This document shows positions 50,586 through 59,251 of a stretch of DNA of 64,000 nt, piece by piece. The stretch is from Paenibacillus beijingensis (GTDB taxonomy: Bacteria; Bacillota; Bacilli; Paenibacillales; Paenibacillaceae): the NCBI RefSeq assembly GCF_000961095.1, contig NZ_CP011058.1:558001-622000 (forward strand). The letters are read 5' to 3'. The notes under the pieces are model-generated. The model had not been told where the DNA came from, did no database searches, and saw only the letters and a list, made by a program, of their open reading frames with translations. A program made the translations under genes and the position numbers. Numbering within the stretch: the stretch's first letter is position 1; every line of letters begins with the position of its first letter.

Positions 50586-51971
50586 TCAGATGATGACGTG
50601 ATTTTGCGGAGCAAACTTCCCGATAATCGCTTTCGCCGCCTGCTTTCCTTGCTCGGCCGCCGATACGACCATCGCTTCCCCGCCTCCGGCGCCAAATACA
50701 ATATCGCCCGCCGCATATACTTTCGGATCCGACGTTTGCTTCGTAACGTCATCCACGATAACGACACCCCGGTCATGCCGGAGCCCGAACGCTTCGATCA
50801 AGGCGTTGTGCCGTGTCTGTCCGATCGCCAAAATGACCGCGTCGACCGGCATCAGAAACTCGGAGCCTTCGACCGGAACCGGGACAGGTCTTCCATCCTT
50901 GCCCCCATTACCGGACAATACCATGCGCACGCATTCCAGATGCGTAACTTTGCCTTCGCTGTCGCCGATAATACGCTTCGGTGCCGTCAGCCAGCTGAAT
51001 TCCACTCCGTCCTGCTTGGCGAAATCGTACTCGAAATCGTAAGCCGTCATCTCGTCCTTCGTCCGTCTGTAAACGATCTTGACGTTGTCCGCACCGAGCC
51101 GCACCGAGCAGGTAGCGGCGTCGATGGCGGTATTGCCGGCACCGATAACAGCTACCCGCGCTCCACTCAGCTTAATGGAAGCCGCATTCGCCATCGTCTT
51201 GGTGCTCTCGACGAACTGGATCGCGTCGTACACGCCGGAAAGGTTTTCGCCTTCAATGCCAAGCGAAGGCACATTGCCCATGCCGGCCGCCAATACGACG
51301 GCATCGTTGTCGCTAATAAGCTGCTCGGCGGAAATGTCTTTGCCGACCGTAATTCCCGTCTGGATGTCGACGCCGAGATTCGCTACCTGCTCCGCTTCCC
51401 AAAGCGCTACCGATTGCGGAAGACGGAAAGAGACGATGCCGTGCGTGTTCAAACCGCCCGCAAGCGGCTTGGAGTCGTATACCTTCACCGCAAAGCCGTC
51501 CCGCGCGAGCTCTCGGGCCGCAGACAGCCCGGCCGGACCGGCGCCGATGACGGCTACCTTTTTCCCGTTGGACGGTCCCGGTTCAAACAGCGGCTTGCCG
51601 CTTTCCATCGCCCAGTCGGTTGCATAGCGCTGCAGCAGGCCGATTGCGATCGGCTCCGAAGCGTCGTTCAGCACGCACGCCCCTTCGCACAGCTCCTCCG
51701 TCGGACAAACGCGCGCGCAGCTTGCGCCGACCGGATTGGATTCCATAATCGTCTTCGCGGCGCCTTTCACGTTCCCGGTTGCGATTCGTTTAATAAAAGA
51801 AGGGATATTAATGCTCGTCGGGCAAGCTTTGATGCAGGGGGCGTCATAGCAGTATAAACACCGGTTCGACTCTTCCATCGCCGCTTTCGGCGTCAGCCCC
51901 GGCTGCACCTCGGCAAAATTTTGTTGAAGCTTTTCCGGCGCAAGCGTTCCTAAACGAAATTGATTGTCCAT
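50586..51971 (-). CDS. preT: NAD-dependent dihydropyrimidine dehydrogenase, flavoprotein subunit PreT
   Basis: A 461-residue FAD and Fe-S electron-transfer subunit resembling the small subunit of glutamate synthase. The N-terminal cluster cysteines are in CLYCYDAPCIKACP and CARVCPTEELCEGAC; the FAD site is VAVIGAGPAGLSAARELA and the NAD site VAVIGAGNTAIDAATCSV. First gene of the run preT-preA-hydA-74 aa-mrp. Confidence 0.94.
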   Translation of the reverse strand: MDNQFRLGTLAPEKLQQNFAEVQPGLTPKAAMEESNRCLYCYDAPCIKACPTSINIPSFIKRIATGNVKGAAKTIMESNPVGASCARVCPTEELCEGACVLNDASEPIAIGLLQRYATDWAMESGKPLFEPGPSNGKKVAVIGAGPAGLSAARELARDGFAVKVYDSKPLAGGLNTHGIVSFRLPQSVALWEAEQVANLGVDIQTGITVGKDISAEQLISDNDAVVLAAGMGNVPSLGIEGENLSGVYDAIQFVESTKTMANAASIKLSGARVAVIGAGNTAIDAATCSVRLGADNVKIVYRRTKDEMTAYDFEYDFAKQDGVEFSWLTAPKRIIGDSEGKVTHLECVRMVLSGNGGKDGRPVPVPVEGSEFLMPVDAVILAIGQTRHNALIEAFGLRHDRGVVIVDDVTKQTSDPKVYAAGDIVFGAGGGEAMVVSAAEQGKQAAKAIIGKFAPQNHVII

Positions 51972-52194
51972 ACTCGGTCCTCCCAGGAAGTAAAGTTCAT
52001 TGGAAATTCTTTGAACATGTCAACTTTTCTGCCGCGTCTGAATCCCTATTAATTCATTTGCTATAAACGATTTATATTCGCAGCCCAACTTAAAATGACG
52101 TTATATGTCACATTTTTTAACGAAGTGCTGCTAAAGAATCCGATATCATTGCATTTTTCGGTAAGATCGGTTCCCTTTCGCATGATGTAATTCA

Positions 52195-52240
52195 ATTATA
52201 CAGTTCTCCCGCCGCTAGTAAACATACTATTTGTAGTATG
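52195..52240 (-). promoter_or_regulatory. preT promoter with an adjoining 18-bp palindrome
   Basis: Minus-strand TTTACT (52217-52222), 16 bases, TATAAT (52195-52200). Directly upstream of the -35 is CATACTATTTGTAGTATG (52223-52240), with perfect 7-bp arms. That position suits an activator; the PucR regulator at 56989 is a candidate. Confidence 0.55.
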
Positions 52241-52339
52241 CGATCCTTATTTTTTTGTGCATTTTGTCAAATAGAATGAAAAGCAATGTCCGTTTCGTTC
52301 ACAAAATTAAGTTACATATACGTTAATTTATATCACTGG

Positions 52340-52493
52340 CGTTCGAGAAGAAGATCAGGGAAATCAAGGAGAGCGGCGCGCGGCGATCGGCATCGACTTG
52401 GACATCAGCTTCGGCATCGCCATGCGCCGGGTAACGAAACGGCGGCATTTAAACAAAAATCCGGAACTTAACGTTCAAATTCCGGAAATGTAA
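52340..52493 (+). pseudogene. Possible degenerate coding remnant
   Basis: With one frame change near 52380 the plus strand reads KKIREIKESGA, then AIGIDLDISFGIAMRRVTKR and on to a TAA at 52491. The composition looks coding, but I cannot identify a family and there is no start. The rest of 51972-52576 carries only the preT promoter region and the ald terminator. Confidence 0.2.
52455..52486 (-). terminator. Terminator of ald
   Basis: TCCGGAA (52460-52466) pairs with TTCCGGA (52480-52486); on the minus strand TTTTTGTTT follows. Confidence 0.55.
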
Positions 52494-52576
52494 TAAACGG
52501 CTGTATTTAATTGAGGGATGCAGATTGTCTGCCCTTTCGTCAGGGCGGTTATCTATCGGCGGAACATACGCAAGCG

Positions 52577-53707
52577 TTAAACGGGAATCGAATTTTCCAG
52601 TACCGTTTCAACCGGCGTATAGACATAACCGTGCGCGCCCGCGACCGGCTTATAGGTCACTTTTCCGTTAACGGTGTTAATTCCTTTTGCGAGCGCCTTG
52701 TTGCGGAGAGCGGCCTGTTGATAGCCGTAATCGGCGATTTGCAGCGCATAAGGCAGCGTGACGTTCGTGAGCCCGACGGTAGAGGTGCGCGCGACGGCAC
52801 CGGGGATGTTCGCTACGGCATAGTGAACGACACCGTATTTTTCATAGGTCGGATTCGAATGGGTCGTAATGCGGTCGACTGTTTCAATAGAACCGCCCTG
52901 ATCGATCGCCACGTCGACGATGACCGATCCCGGCTTCATCCCCTGCACCATTTCTTTGGTCACAAGGCGCGGAGCGCGGGCTCCCGGAATGAGAACGGCG
53001 CCGATCAGCAGATCGGACTTGGCTACCGCTTCCTGCAGGTTGTAGGCGTTGGACATTAACGTCTTCAGCCGTCCTTGGAACATATCGTCCAGCTGGCGCA
53101 GTCGATCCGGGTTAATATCGAGCAGCGTCACGCTCGCACCCATGCCGATGGCGATTTTCGCCGCGTTCGTACCGACGATCCCGCCGCCGACGATGACAAC
53201 CTCGGCAGGAGCGACGCCCGGAATGCCGCCAAGCAGCACCCCTTTGCCGCCCTCCGTTTTTTGCAAAAATTGCGCGCCCAGCTGCACCGACATCCGGCCG
53301 GCAACCTCGCTCATCGGCGCCAGCAGCGGCAGCGACCCGTTCTCGAGCTGAATCGTCTCATAGGCGATTCCGACGACTTTGCTGTCCACCAGCGCTTTCG
53401 TCAGTTCCGGCTCGGGAGCCAGATGCAAGTAAGTGAACAACACGAGATTTTCCCGGAAAAAGCCGTACTCCTCCGCCAGCGGCTCCTTCACTTTCACGAC
53501 CATATCGCCGGACCACGCTTCCTTCGCGGTCGATACGATCGTCGCGCCCGCCCCCGCGTAAGCCTCGTCCGTAAATCCGCTGCCGAGGCCCGCCCCGGCC
53601 TCGATCAGCACCTCGTGCCCGTTCGCTTTGAGCGCCGTCACACCGGCCGGGGTCATCCCCACACGGTTTTCATTGTTTTTGATTTCCTTCGGAACTCCGA
53701 TTTTCAT
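52577..53707 (-). CDS. ald: Alanine dehydrogenase
   Basis: A 376-residue NAD-dependent enzyme interconverting alanine and pyruvate plus ammonia. Opening MKIGVPKEIKNNENRVGMTP is diagnostic; catalytic Lys lies in MVVKVKEPLAEEY and His in FTYLHLAPEPEL; the NAD fold is VVIVGGGIVGTNAAKIAIGM. Next to a beta-alanine aminotransferase that may use pyruvate as acceptor, it can regenerate pyruvate from the alanine formed. Confidence 0.95.
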   Translation of the reverse strand: MKIGVPKEIKNNENRVGMTPAGVTALKANGHEVLIEAGAGLGSGFTDEAYAGAGATIVSTAKEAWSGDMVVKVKEPLAEEYGFFRENLVLFTYLHLAPEPELTKALVDSKVVGIAYETIQLENGSLPLLAPMSEVAGRMSVQLGAQFLQKTEGGKGVLLGGIPGVAPAEVVIVGGGIVGTNAAKIAIGMGASVTLLDINPDRLRQLDDMFQGRLKTLMSNAYNLQEAVAKSDLLIGAVLIPGARAPRLVTKEMVQGMKPGSVIVDVAIDQGGSIETVDRITTHSNPTYEKYGVVHYAVANIPGAVARTSTVGLTNVTLPYALQIADYGYQQAALRNKALAKGINTVNGKVTYKPVAGAHGYVYTPVETVLENSIPV

Positions 53708-53747
53708 AACGAAAACGCCTCCCGATTTTCCTTAAATGACGCCTCGC

Positions 53748-55208
53748 TTACCAGCGGGCGGTGACCATCTTTTTGCGCGTGTAAAACTCGACGCCGTCCG
53801 GTCCGTTCGCATGCAGGTCGCCGTAAAACGATTTTTTGGAGCCTGAGAACGGGAAAAACGCCATCGGCGCGGGAACCCCGAGATTAACGCCGAGCATGCC
53901 GGCATCGATATTGTCGCGGAACGTTCTCACATGGCTGCCGTTTTGCGTAAAAATACACGCCCCGTTCGCGTATTCCGACCGGTTGGCCACCTCGATCGCT
54001 TCGTCGAGCGAAGCCGCACGAACGACCGACAGTACCGGCGCAAAAATCTCGTCTTTCCAGATCGTCATCCCGGTCGTCACGTGGTCGAACAGCGTCGGAC
54101 CGACGTAATAGCCTTCTTCCGAAAATTTAGCATCGTTGCGGCCATCACGCACCAGGTGAGCCCCTTCATTTACGCCCGTCTCGATATACTTTACCGTTCG
54201 CGACTTGTGCGCATCGCGGATGACCGGTCCGAGGAAAACGCCTTTGTCCATTCCGTTGCCGATCGTAATGTCGTCGGCAGCCTGCGCGAGCCGGCTGATA
54301 AGCGGCTGCGCAACGTCGCCAACCGCCACCACGACCGACGCCGCCATGCACCGCTCGCCGGCGGAGCCGTATGCAGCGTTGATGATCTGCTGAACGGTCA
54401 GATCCAAATCGGCATCCGGCATGACGATGGAGTGGTTCTTCGCGCCGGCCAGCGCCTGGACGCGTTTGCCGTGTGCCGCCGCGGTCGTGTACACGTGTCT
54501 CGCAACCGGCTCGGAACCGACGAACGAAATCGCTTTGACGTCCGGATGCTCCAGCAGCCCGTTCACCACCTCGTGCGAGCCGTGCACCAGATTAAGCACG
54601 CCGGGCGGCAGTCCCGCTGCCGTAAACAGCTCGGCGAGCTTGTTCGCAAGCAGCGGCGTCCGCTCGGACGGCTTCAGCACAAACGTATTGCCGCATGCGA
54701 TCGCGAGCGGGAACATCCAGCACGGAACCATCATCGGAAAGTTGAACGGCGAGATGCCGCCGATGACGCCGAGCGGATAGCGGTACATGCCCGATTCGAG
54801 GTTTGATGCAATATCCGGCAGCTGCCTGCCCATCATCAAGGTCGGCGCCCCGGCGGCGAACTCGACGCATTCGATTCCGCGCTGCACTTCGCCGTACGCC
54901 TCGTCGTAGCTCTTGCCGTTCTCCGTCGTTATGATTTGCGCCAGCTCTTCCCAATGCTCGACCAGCAGCTGCTGATATTTGAACAGCAGGCGCGCCCGCT
55001 TCGGCACCGGCGTCTTCGACCAGCTTCCAAACGCTTTCTTGGCGGCGGCGACCGCCTGATTCAGCTCATTCCGGTCGGATAGCGGCACGTAGGCCAGCAG
55101 TTCTTCCGTCGCCGGATTGACGACCGCCTCATGCTTGCCGGAGTGCGTTTCCAGCCAGCGGCCGCCGATGTAGTTTTTCAAAATTTGCACACCTGTTATC
55201 ATGCCCAT
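53748..55208 (-). CDS. mmsA: CoA-acylating (methyl)malonate-semialdehyde dehydrogenase
   Basis: A 486-residue aldehyde dehydrogenase-fold enzyme. Catalytic C287 is in GSAGERCMAAS. The position of the general-base Glu in ordinary aldehyde dehydrogenases is replaced (LAGAKNHSIVMP), as in CoA-dependent MmsA/IolA enzymes. Converts malonate semialdehyde to acetyl-CoA and CO2, the last step of beta-alanine breakdown. ATG 55208 has AAAGGGG seven bases upstream. Follows the aminotransferase gene. Confidence 0.92.
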   Translation of the reverse strand: MGMITGVQILKNYIGGRWLETHSGKHEAVVNPATEELLAYVPLSDRNELNQAVAAAKKAFGSWSKTPVPKRARLLFKYQQLLVEHWEELAQIITTENGKSYDEAYGEVQRGIECVEFAAGAPTLMMGRQLPDIASNLESGMYRYPLGVIGGISPFNFPMMVPCWMFPLAIACGNTFVLKPSERTPLLANKLAELFTAAGLPPGVLNLVHGSHEVVNGLLEHPDVKAISFVGSEPVARHVYTTAAAHGKRVQALAGAKNHSIVMPDADLDLTVQQIINAAYGSAGERCMAASVVVAVGDVAQPLISRLAQAADDITIGNGMDKGVFLGPVIRDAHKSRTVKYIETGVNEGAHLVRDGRNDAKFSEEGYYVGPTLFDHVTTGMTIWKDEIFAPVLSVVRAASLDEAIEVANRSEYANGACIFTQNGSHVRTFRDNIDAGMLGVNLGVPAPMAFFPFSGSKKSFYGDLHANGPDGVEFYTRKKMVTARW

Positions 55209-55274
55209 AATGGTGCCCCTTTCCATAAATAAACATTCGCTTTCCTGATGCAATGCGGCACCTATTTGAACCGG

Positions 55275-56675
55275 TTACGCCCCTTCTGCCGGGACCAGCA
55301 GTCCGGCTAACGCCTCCCCAAGCGTGAGGACGATAAAATCGAGCTCTTCTTCCGTCGTAACGAATGGAGGACTCAGCGTCAAAACGTTGTTGAACCCGGG
55401 AACGGTGTCCCCGTTTTTGCCGATCAGCAGGCCGCGCTTTTTGCACTCGGAAATGACATGCGCCAGTTTGTCCGGCGCTGCGGGCGCTTTGCTTTGTTTG
55501 TCTTCCACCAGCTCGATGCCGGCAATCAGTCCGAACGTGCGGATGTCGCCCACGAGCGGATGATCCTTGAGCGCTTCAAGCTTGCCGCGCAAACTTTCGC
55601 CCAGGCTTGCCGAGCGCTCCACAAGCTGCTCCCGCTCCAAAATCTCGATGTTTTTCAGCGCAACGGCACACGATGCCGGATTGCCGCCGAACGTGTTGAC
55701 GTGACGGAAATGCGAATCGCCGCCTTTTTTGAACACCTCGTACATATCTTCGCGGACCGCCGTCGCCGACAGAGGGGAGTATGCGCTCGTGATGCCTTTG
55801 GCCATCGTGACGATATCCGGCCTCACGCCGAAATTTTGATGCCCGAACCGCTGCCCGGAGCGTCCGAAGCCGCAGATTACTTCATCGACGATCATCAGAA
55901 CACCGTATTTGTCGCAAATTTCGCGGACGCGCTTCATGTAATTTTCCGGCGGGACAATGACGCCGCCCCCCGTAATAACCGGCTCCATGATGACCGCGGC
56001 GACCGTCTCCGCTCCTTCCCAGTTGATGACGTCCTCGTACGCCTCGGCGCACTGCATCCGGCAGTCGCCTTCCTTCTGCCCGAACGGGCAGCGGTAACAG
56101 TACGGGGGCGCGATATGCTGAAAGCCGGTGCCCAGCGGCTCGTACTTCGTTTTGCGGTTGGCCTGGCCCGTGGCGCCCAGAGCTCCCATGGAATTGCCGT
56201 GATAAGCCCGGTGGCGGGAGATGAATTTGAAGCGGGTCGGCTCGCCGTTCTGGTGATGGTATTGGCGGGCGATTTTGAATGCGACCTCATTGGCGTCGGA
56301 GCCGGAATTGGAGAAAAAGATGCGGTAACCGCCTTCCAGCCACTCGTTCACCTTCTCCGCCAGCCGGATTCCCGGCACGTGGCTGTGATACGGCGGAAAA
56401 TAAGCGAGCGTCTTCATCTGCTCCGCCGCCGCCTGCGCGATCTCTTCCCGGCCGTGGCCGACGTTGACGCACCACAGACCCGACATGCCGTCGAAATAGC
56501 GGTTGCCGTCGATATCGGTAAGCCAGCTTCCTTCGCCCGATACGCCGATCATCGGATTCGGATTGTGCGGCGTAATATGATGCCACAAATATTGCCGGTC
56601 TTTTTCGAGCAGCGTTTCTTTATCCCATTCCACCCCGCTGCCAGCTTCGGACGTACCTGTCATTTTTTCGCTCAT
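55275..56675 (-). CDS. Class III aminotransferase, probably beta-alanine:pyruvate type
   Basis: A 466-residue PLP enzyme. PLP-binding motifs: FFSNSGSDANEVAFKIARQY (phosphate loop), D264 in MIVDEVICGFGRSG, and Schiff-base K293 in VTMAKGITSAYSPLSA. Cysteine-rich loop CYRCPFGQKEGDCRMQC is typical of this omega-aminotransferase group. Beta-alanine is the likely donor, giving malonate semialdehyde for the next gene's product. Divergent from the PucR regulator. Confidence 0.9.
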   Translation of the reverse strand: MSEKMTGTSEAGSGVEWDKETLLEKDRQYLWHHITPHNPNPMIGVSGEGSWLTDIDGNRYFDGMSGLWCVNVGHGREEIAQAAAEQMKTLAYFPPYHSHVPGIRLAEKVNEWLEGGYRIFFSNSGSDANEVAFKIARQYHHQNGEPTRFKFISRHRAYHGNSMGALGATGQANRKTKYEPLGTGFQHIAPPYCYRCPFGQKEGDCRMQCAEAYEDVINWEGAETVAAVIMEPVITGGGVIVPPENYMKRVREICDKYGVLMIVDEVICGFGRSGQRFGHQNFGVRPDIVTMAKGITSAYSPLSATAVREDMYEVFKKGGDSHFRHVNTFGGNPASCAVALKNIEILEREQLVERSASLGESLRGKLEALKDHPLVGDIRTFGLIAGIELVEDKQSKAPAAPDKLAHVISECKKRGLLIGKNGDTVPGFNNVLTLSPPFVTTEEELDFIVLTLGEALAGLLVPAEGA

Positions 56676-56988
56676 CCAGCACCCCTGCCTTTAACCGATT
56701 TTAGTTCATCCATTTTCTTACCCGAATGAGTCACGGCATAAAATCTATCAAGCTGTTGGATAGCCGTGTCATATCTTCTGTCGTTCCCTGTAACCCTACT
56801 CAAAATGGTAGCCCGAATTGACACACATTTCATCGTACATTGTGCTTGATGTTCATCCTCTTTCACGTTACACTCTGTAAAAAAACGCTCTGCAGTACCG
56901 TTTATTTGTTTTTCAGTTTCATCCATTTCGTTTTTGTGCTATTCTGGTCCATTATCGGAGCAAACAGAATCATGTTTGGAGGTACGCC
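56676..56988. promoter_or_regulatory. Divergent control region between aminotransferase and pucR genes
   Basis: 313 bases between opposite starts. On the plus strand TGCTATTCT near 56937-56945 is an extended -10 for the regulator. I find no copy of the preT palindrome and no obvious inverted repeat; a shared operator is therefore not shown. Confidence 0.4.
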
Positions 56989-58656
56989 ATGGAAATCGAA
57001 CAGCAGCTCTCCGTGAAAGACATTTTGCAGCGTCCTTTGTTTCTCGAAGCGAAGCTTGTTGCCGGAGCAGGCGGCATGAACCGCAAAGTCGGCTGGATTC
57101 ATATTTTGGAACTTTCGACCGCCAACCCGTTTACGAACAAAAACGACCTCGTACTGACAACGGGGCTTGGCTTTCATAAATATGCGGAGGATCGGCTGAC
57201 CTATTTGCAAAAATTGATCGATCAGCAAGCGACGGGGCTCTGTATCGAGATGGGACCTTACTTCCCCGCCGTTCCGGACGACATGACGGAATTGGCGAAC
57301 CGCAACAACTTCCCCATTATCATATTCGAAAACCCGGTCCGTTTTGTCGATATTACCCAGGATATCCACGCACTGCTTATCAACAGGCAATACAATATTT
57401 TAAAAGATCTGGAATCGTTCTCGCGCAAGCTGCAGCAGTTAACGCTGGAATCGACTAACATTCAATCCATATTACGTCTGCTGCATGAGCATACTTCCTC
57501 GCAAATATTCCATTTTTCGTTAATCGAGAAGCATTTGTTCGCTCCTCCCCTGTCCCCTAAACAAGGACAAGATTTGATTGCCCAATACCGGGCCAAGCTG
57601 GAAAGCAACTCTTCTTATTCGCTGGAAAGCTCGAACATGAGTTTAAATGACGGATCGGTCATTCTATCGCAGCCCGTCATCTGTTTGGGGCAAACGCTCT
57701 CCTACGTCGGGATTGTGCTGAAAGATCAATTGCCTTCGGAATATACGATTCTGCTGCTCGATCACGCCTGCAAGGCGGTGGCGCACATTCTGCTGCGAAA
57801 GCTGTTTCTGGAGCAAAAAACGTCCGAAAACCATACTCAGCTCATCAACGACATTCTTCAGCAGAGGGTCCTGAAGGAAGAAGACGCGCTCGCCCGGATC
57901 GGACTGCGCCCCTTAAGCGGCGGCCGTTATTTATTCATCGCGGGAACCTTCGAAATCGAGCATAAGCTGATGATCGACGAGGACGGGGAAATTGAAGCGA
58001 GAAATCAGGACATTCTCGTGCTGCTGCGCTCCCTGCTGTCCAAAAACGGCGTGTACAGCCTGCTGCTCGCCCGCAATAACCAAATTTATGTACTCGGCGT
58101 CCGCGAGTCGTATGCCGAGACGGTCCAGCCCGATGTGCTTAAGGAGCCTTTGAAAAAACTGCTCGAGGCGCTGGAGCATTCCATTCAGCAAAAATCGTGG
58201 AGCAATACGAGGGTATTGACGGGATTCGGCTGCGTAAAGACGAAGCTGACGGAAGTTTATTACAGCTTTAAGGAAGCATCCGACGCGCTGTCCATCTCCC
58301 GCACGCTCGCTCACAAATCGGTCGTTCACTTTTACGAGGAGCTCGGCATTTACCGGATCTTTAAGGAGATGAGCGACGAGCGGACGCTTGCATCGTTTGT
58401 GGAATTCCATCTTGGAGCCGTACTGGAGTACGATAAGGAAAATAAATCCAATTTGCTGAAAACGCTCGATCATTTGCTGTCCAGCATGGGCTCGAAGCAG
58501 GAAACGGCGGAGAAGCTGTTTATTCACCGGCAGACGCTCTATCACCGGCTGGAGAAGCTGGAGGAGCTGCTGGGGGAAGATTATTTGCAGCCGGAGAAAC
58601 GGATTTGCCTGGAGGTTGCGATGCGCGCCCACGAGCTTTCCGGAAATCCGGCCTAA
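56989..58656 (+). CDS. PucR-family transcriptional regulator
   Basis: A 555-residue regulator. The N-terminal PucR domain (about 8-130) has SVKDILQRPLFLEAKLVAGA and LVLTTGLGFHKYAEDRLTYL; a GGDEF-like/CdaR middle follows; the C-terminal PucR helix-turn-helix reads METAEKLFIHRQTLYHRLEK-like (SKQETAEKLFIHRQTLYHRL). Relatives control purine and pyrimidine catabolism. Its position divergent to the beta-alanine genes and close to preTA-hydA makes it the likely activator of the pathway. GGAGG lies six to seven bases before the ATG. Confidence 0.92.
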   Translation: MEIEQQLSVKDILQRPLFLEAKLVAGAGGMNRKVGWIHILELSTANPFTNKNDLVLTTGLGFHKYAEDRLTYLQKLIDQQATGLCIEMGPYFPAVPDDMTELANRNNFPIIIFENPVRFVDITQDIHALLINRQYNILKDLESFSRKLQQLTLESTNIQSILRLLHEHTSSQIFHFSLIEKHLFAPPLSPKQGQDLIAQYRAKLESNSSYSLESSNMSLNDGSVILSQPVICLGQTLSYVGIVLKDQLPSEYTILLLDHACKAVAHILLRKLFLEQKTSENHTQLINDILQQRVLKEEDALARIGLRPLSGGRYLFIAGTFEIEHKLMIDEDGEIEARNQDILVLLRSLLSKNGVYSLLLARNNQIYVLGVRESYAETVQPDVLKEPLKKLLEALEHSIQQKSWSNTRVLTGFGCVKTKLTEVYYSFKEASDALSISRTLAHKSVVHFYEELGIYRIFKEMSDERTLASFVEFHLGAVLEYDKENKSNLLKTLDHLLSSMGSKQETAEKLFIHRQTLYHRLEKLEELLGEDYLQPEKRICLEVAMRAHELSGNPA

Positions 58657-58666
58657 GCGGATATAA

Positions 58667-58720
58667 TAAAAAAAGCATCCCGGCGCCCGCCTGCATGAGG
58701 CGGGCTGTTCGGGATGCTTT
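58667..58720. terminator. Bidirectional terminator between pucR and ppnP
   Basis: AAAGCATCCCG pairs with CGGGATGCTTT around an inner CCCGCCT/AGGCGGG stem, with A/T runs on both sides; it serves two convergent genes. Confidence 0.85.
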
Positions 58721-58728
58721 CGGAGTCG

Positions 58729-59046
58729 TTACTCGGCAATGTAAGAGCAGCAGTAGTCCGTAACGGCGTCGATTTGCAGCTTGAACTTGGAATTCGCGGG
58801 AACGGTAAACTCCCCTTCTCCCACGATGTGCAGCCACTCCGTTTCCCCCGGCAGCAGAACTTTCAGGTCGCCGGCGAGAATTTCCATAATTTCTTTGGCA
58901 TCGGTGCCGAATTCATATTCGCCCGGCAGCATAATGCCGAGCGTTTTTTTCGTGCCGTCGGGAAAGAGCACCGTGCGGCTCGTCACTTTGCCGTCAAAAT
59001 AAATATTGGCCTTTTTGACGGCCGTCACATTTTCGAATTGAGACAT
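58729..59046 (-). CDS. ppnP: Pyrimidine/purine nucleoside phosphorylase PpnP
   Basis: A 105-residue cupin-fold protein (formerly YaiE/DUF1255): KANIYFDGKVTSRTVLFPDG, then LGIMLPGEYEFGTDAKEIME and GEGEFTVPANSKFKLQIDAV. E. coli PpnP phosphorolyses many nucleosides to base and ribose-1-phosphate. It fits the nucleoside and uracil theme of this region. Confidence 0.93.
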   Translation of the reverse strand: MSQFENVTAVKKANIYFDGKVTSRTVLFPDGTKKTLGIMLPGEYEFGTDAKEIMEILAGDLKVLLPGETEWLHIVGEGEFTVPANSKFKLQIDAVTDYCCSYIAE

Positions 59047-59127
59047 GATCGTAAGATTCCCCTCTGCGTATAAACAAGCTGAAACGGCTGCCGCCCGTCT
59101 TAACGGGCGATCATACGTTTCGCGGTG

Positions 59128-59174
59128 AAATAGAAGAACGTATAAGCGTGAAACTTTATACGTTCTTCTATTTT
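59128..59174. terminator. Long hairpin between tkt and ppnP
   Basis: AAATAGAAGAACGTATAA pairs with TTATACGTTCTTCTATTT with a nine-base loop. It would end the tkt transcript (minus) before ppnP. Confidence 0.7.
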
Positions 59175-59251
59175 GAAAAAAGGGCGAGGCAGCCGCGCCC
59201 TCATCTTGTATCGGTAAATGCCGGCGCAGTTGTCTGCACCCATAAAACGGC

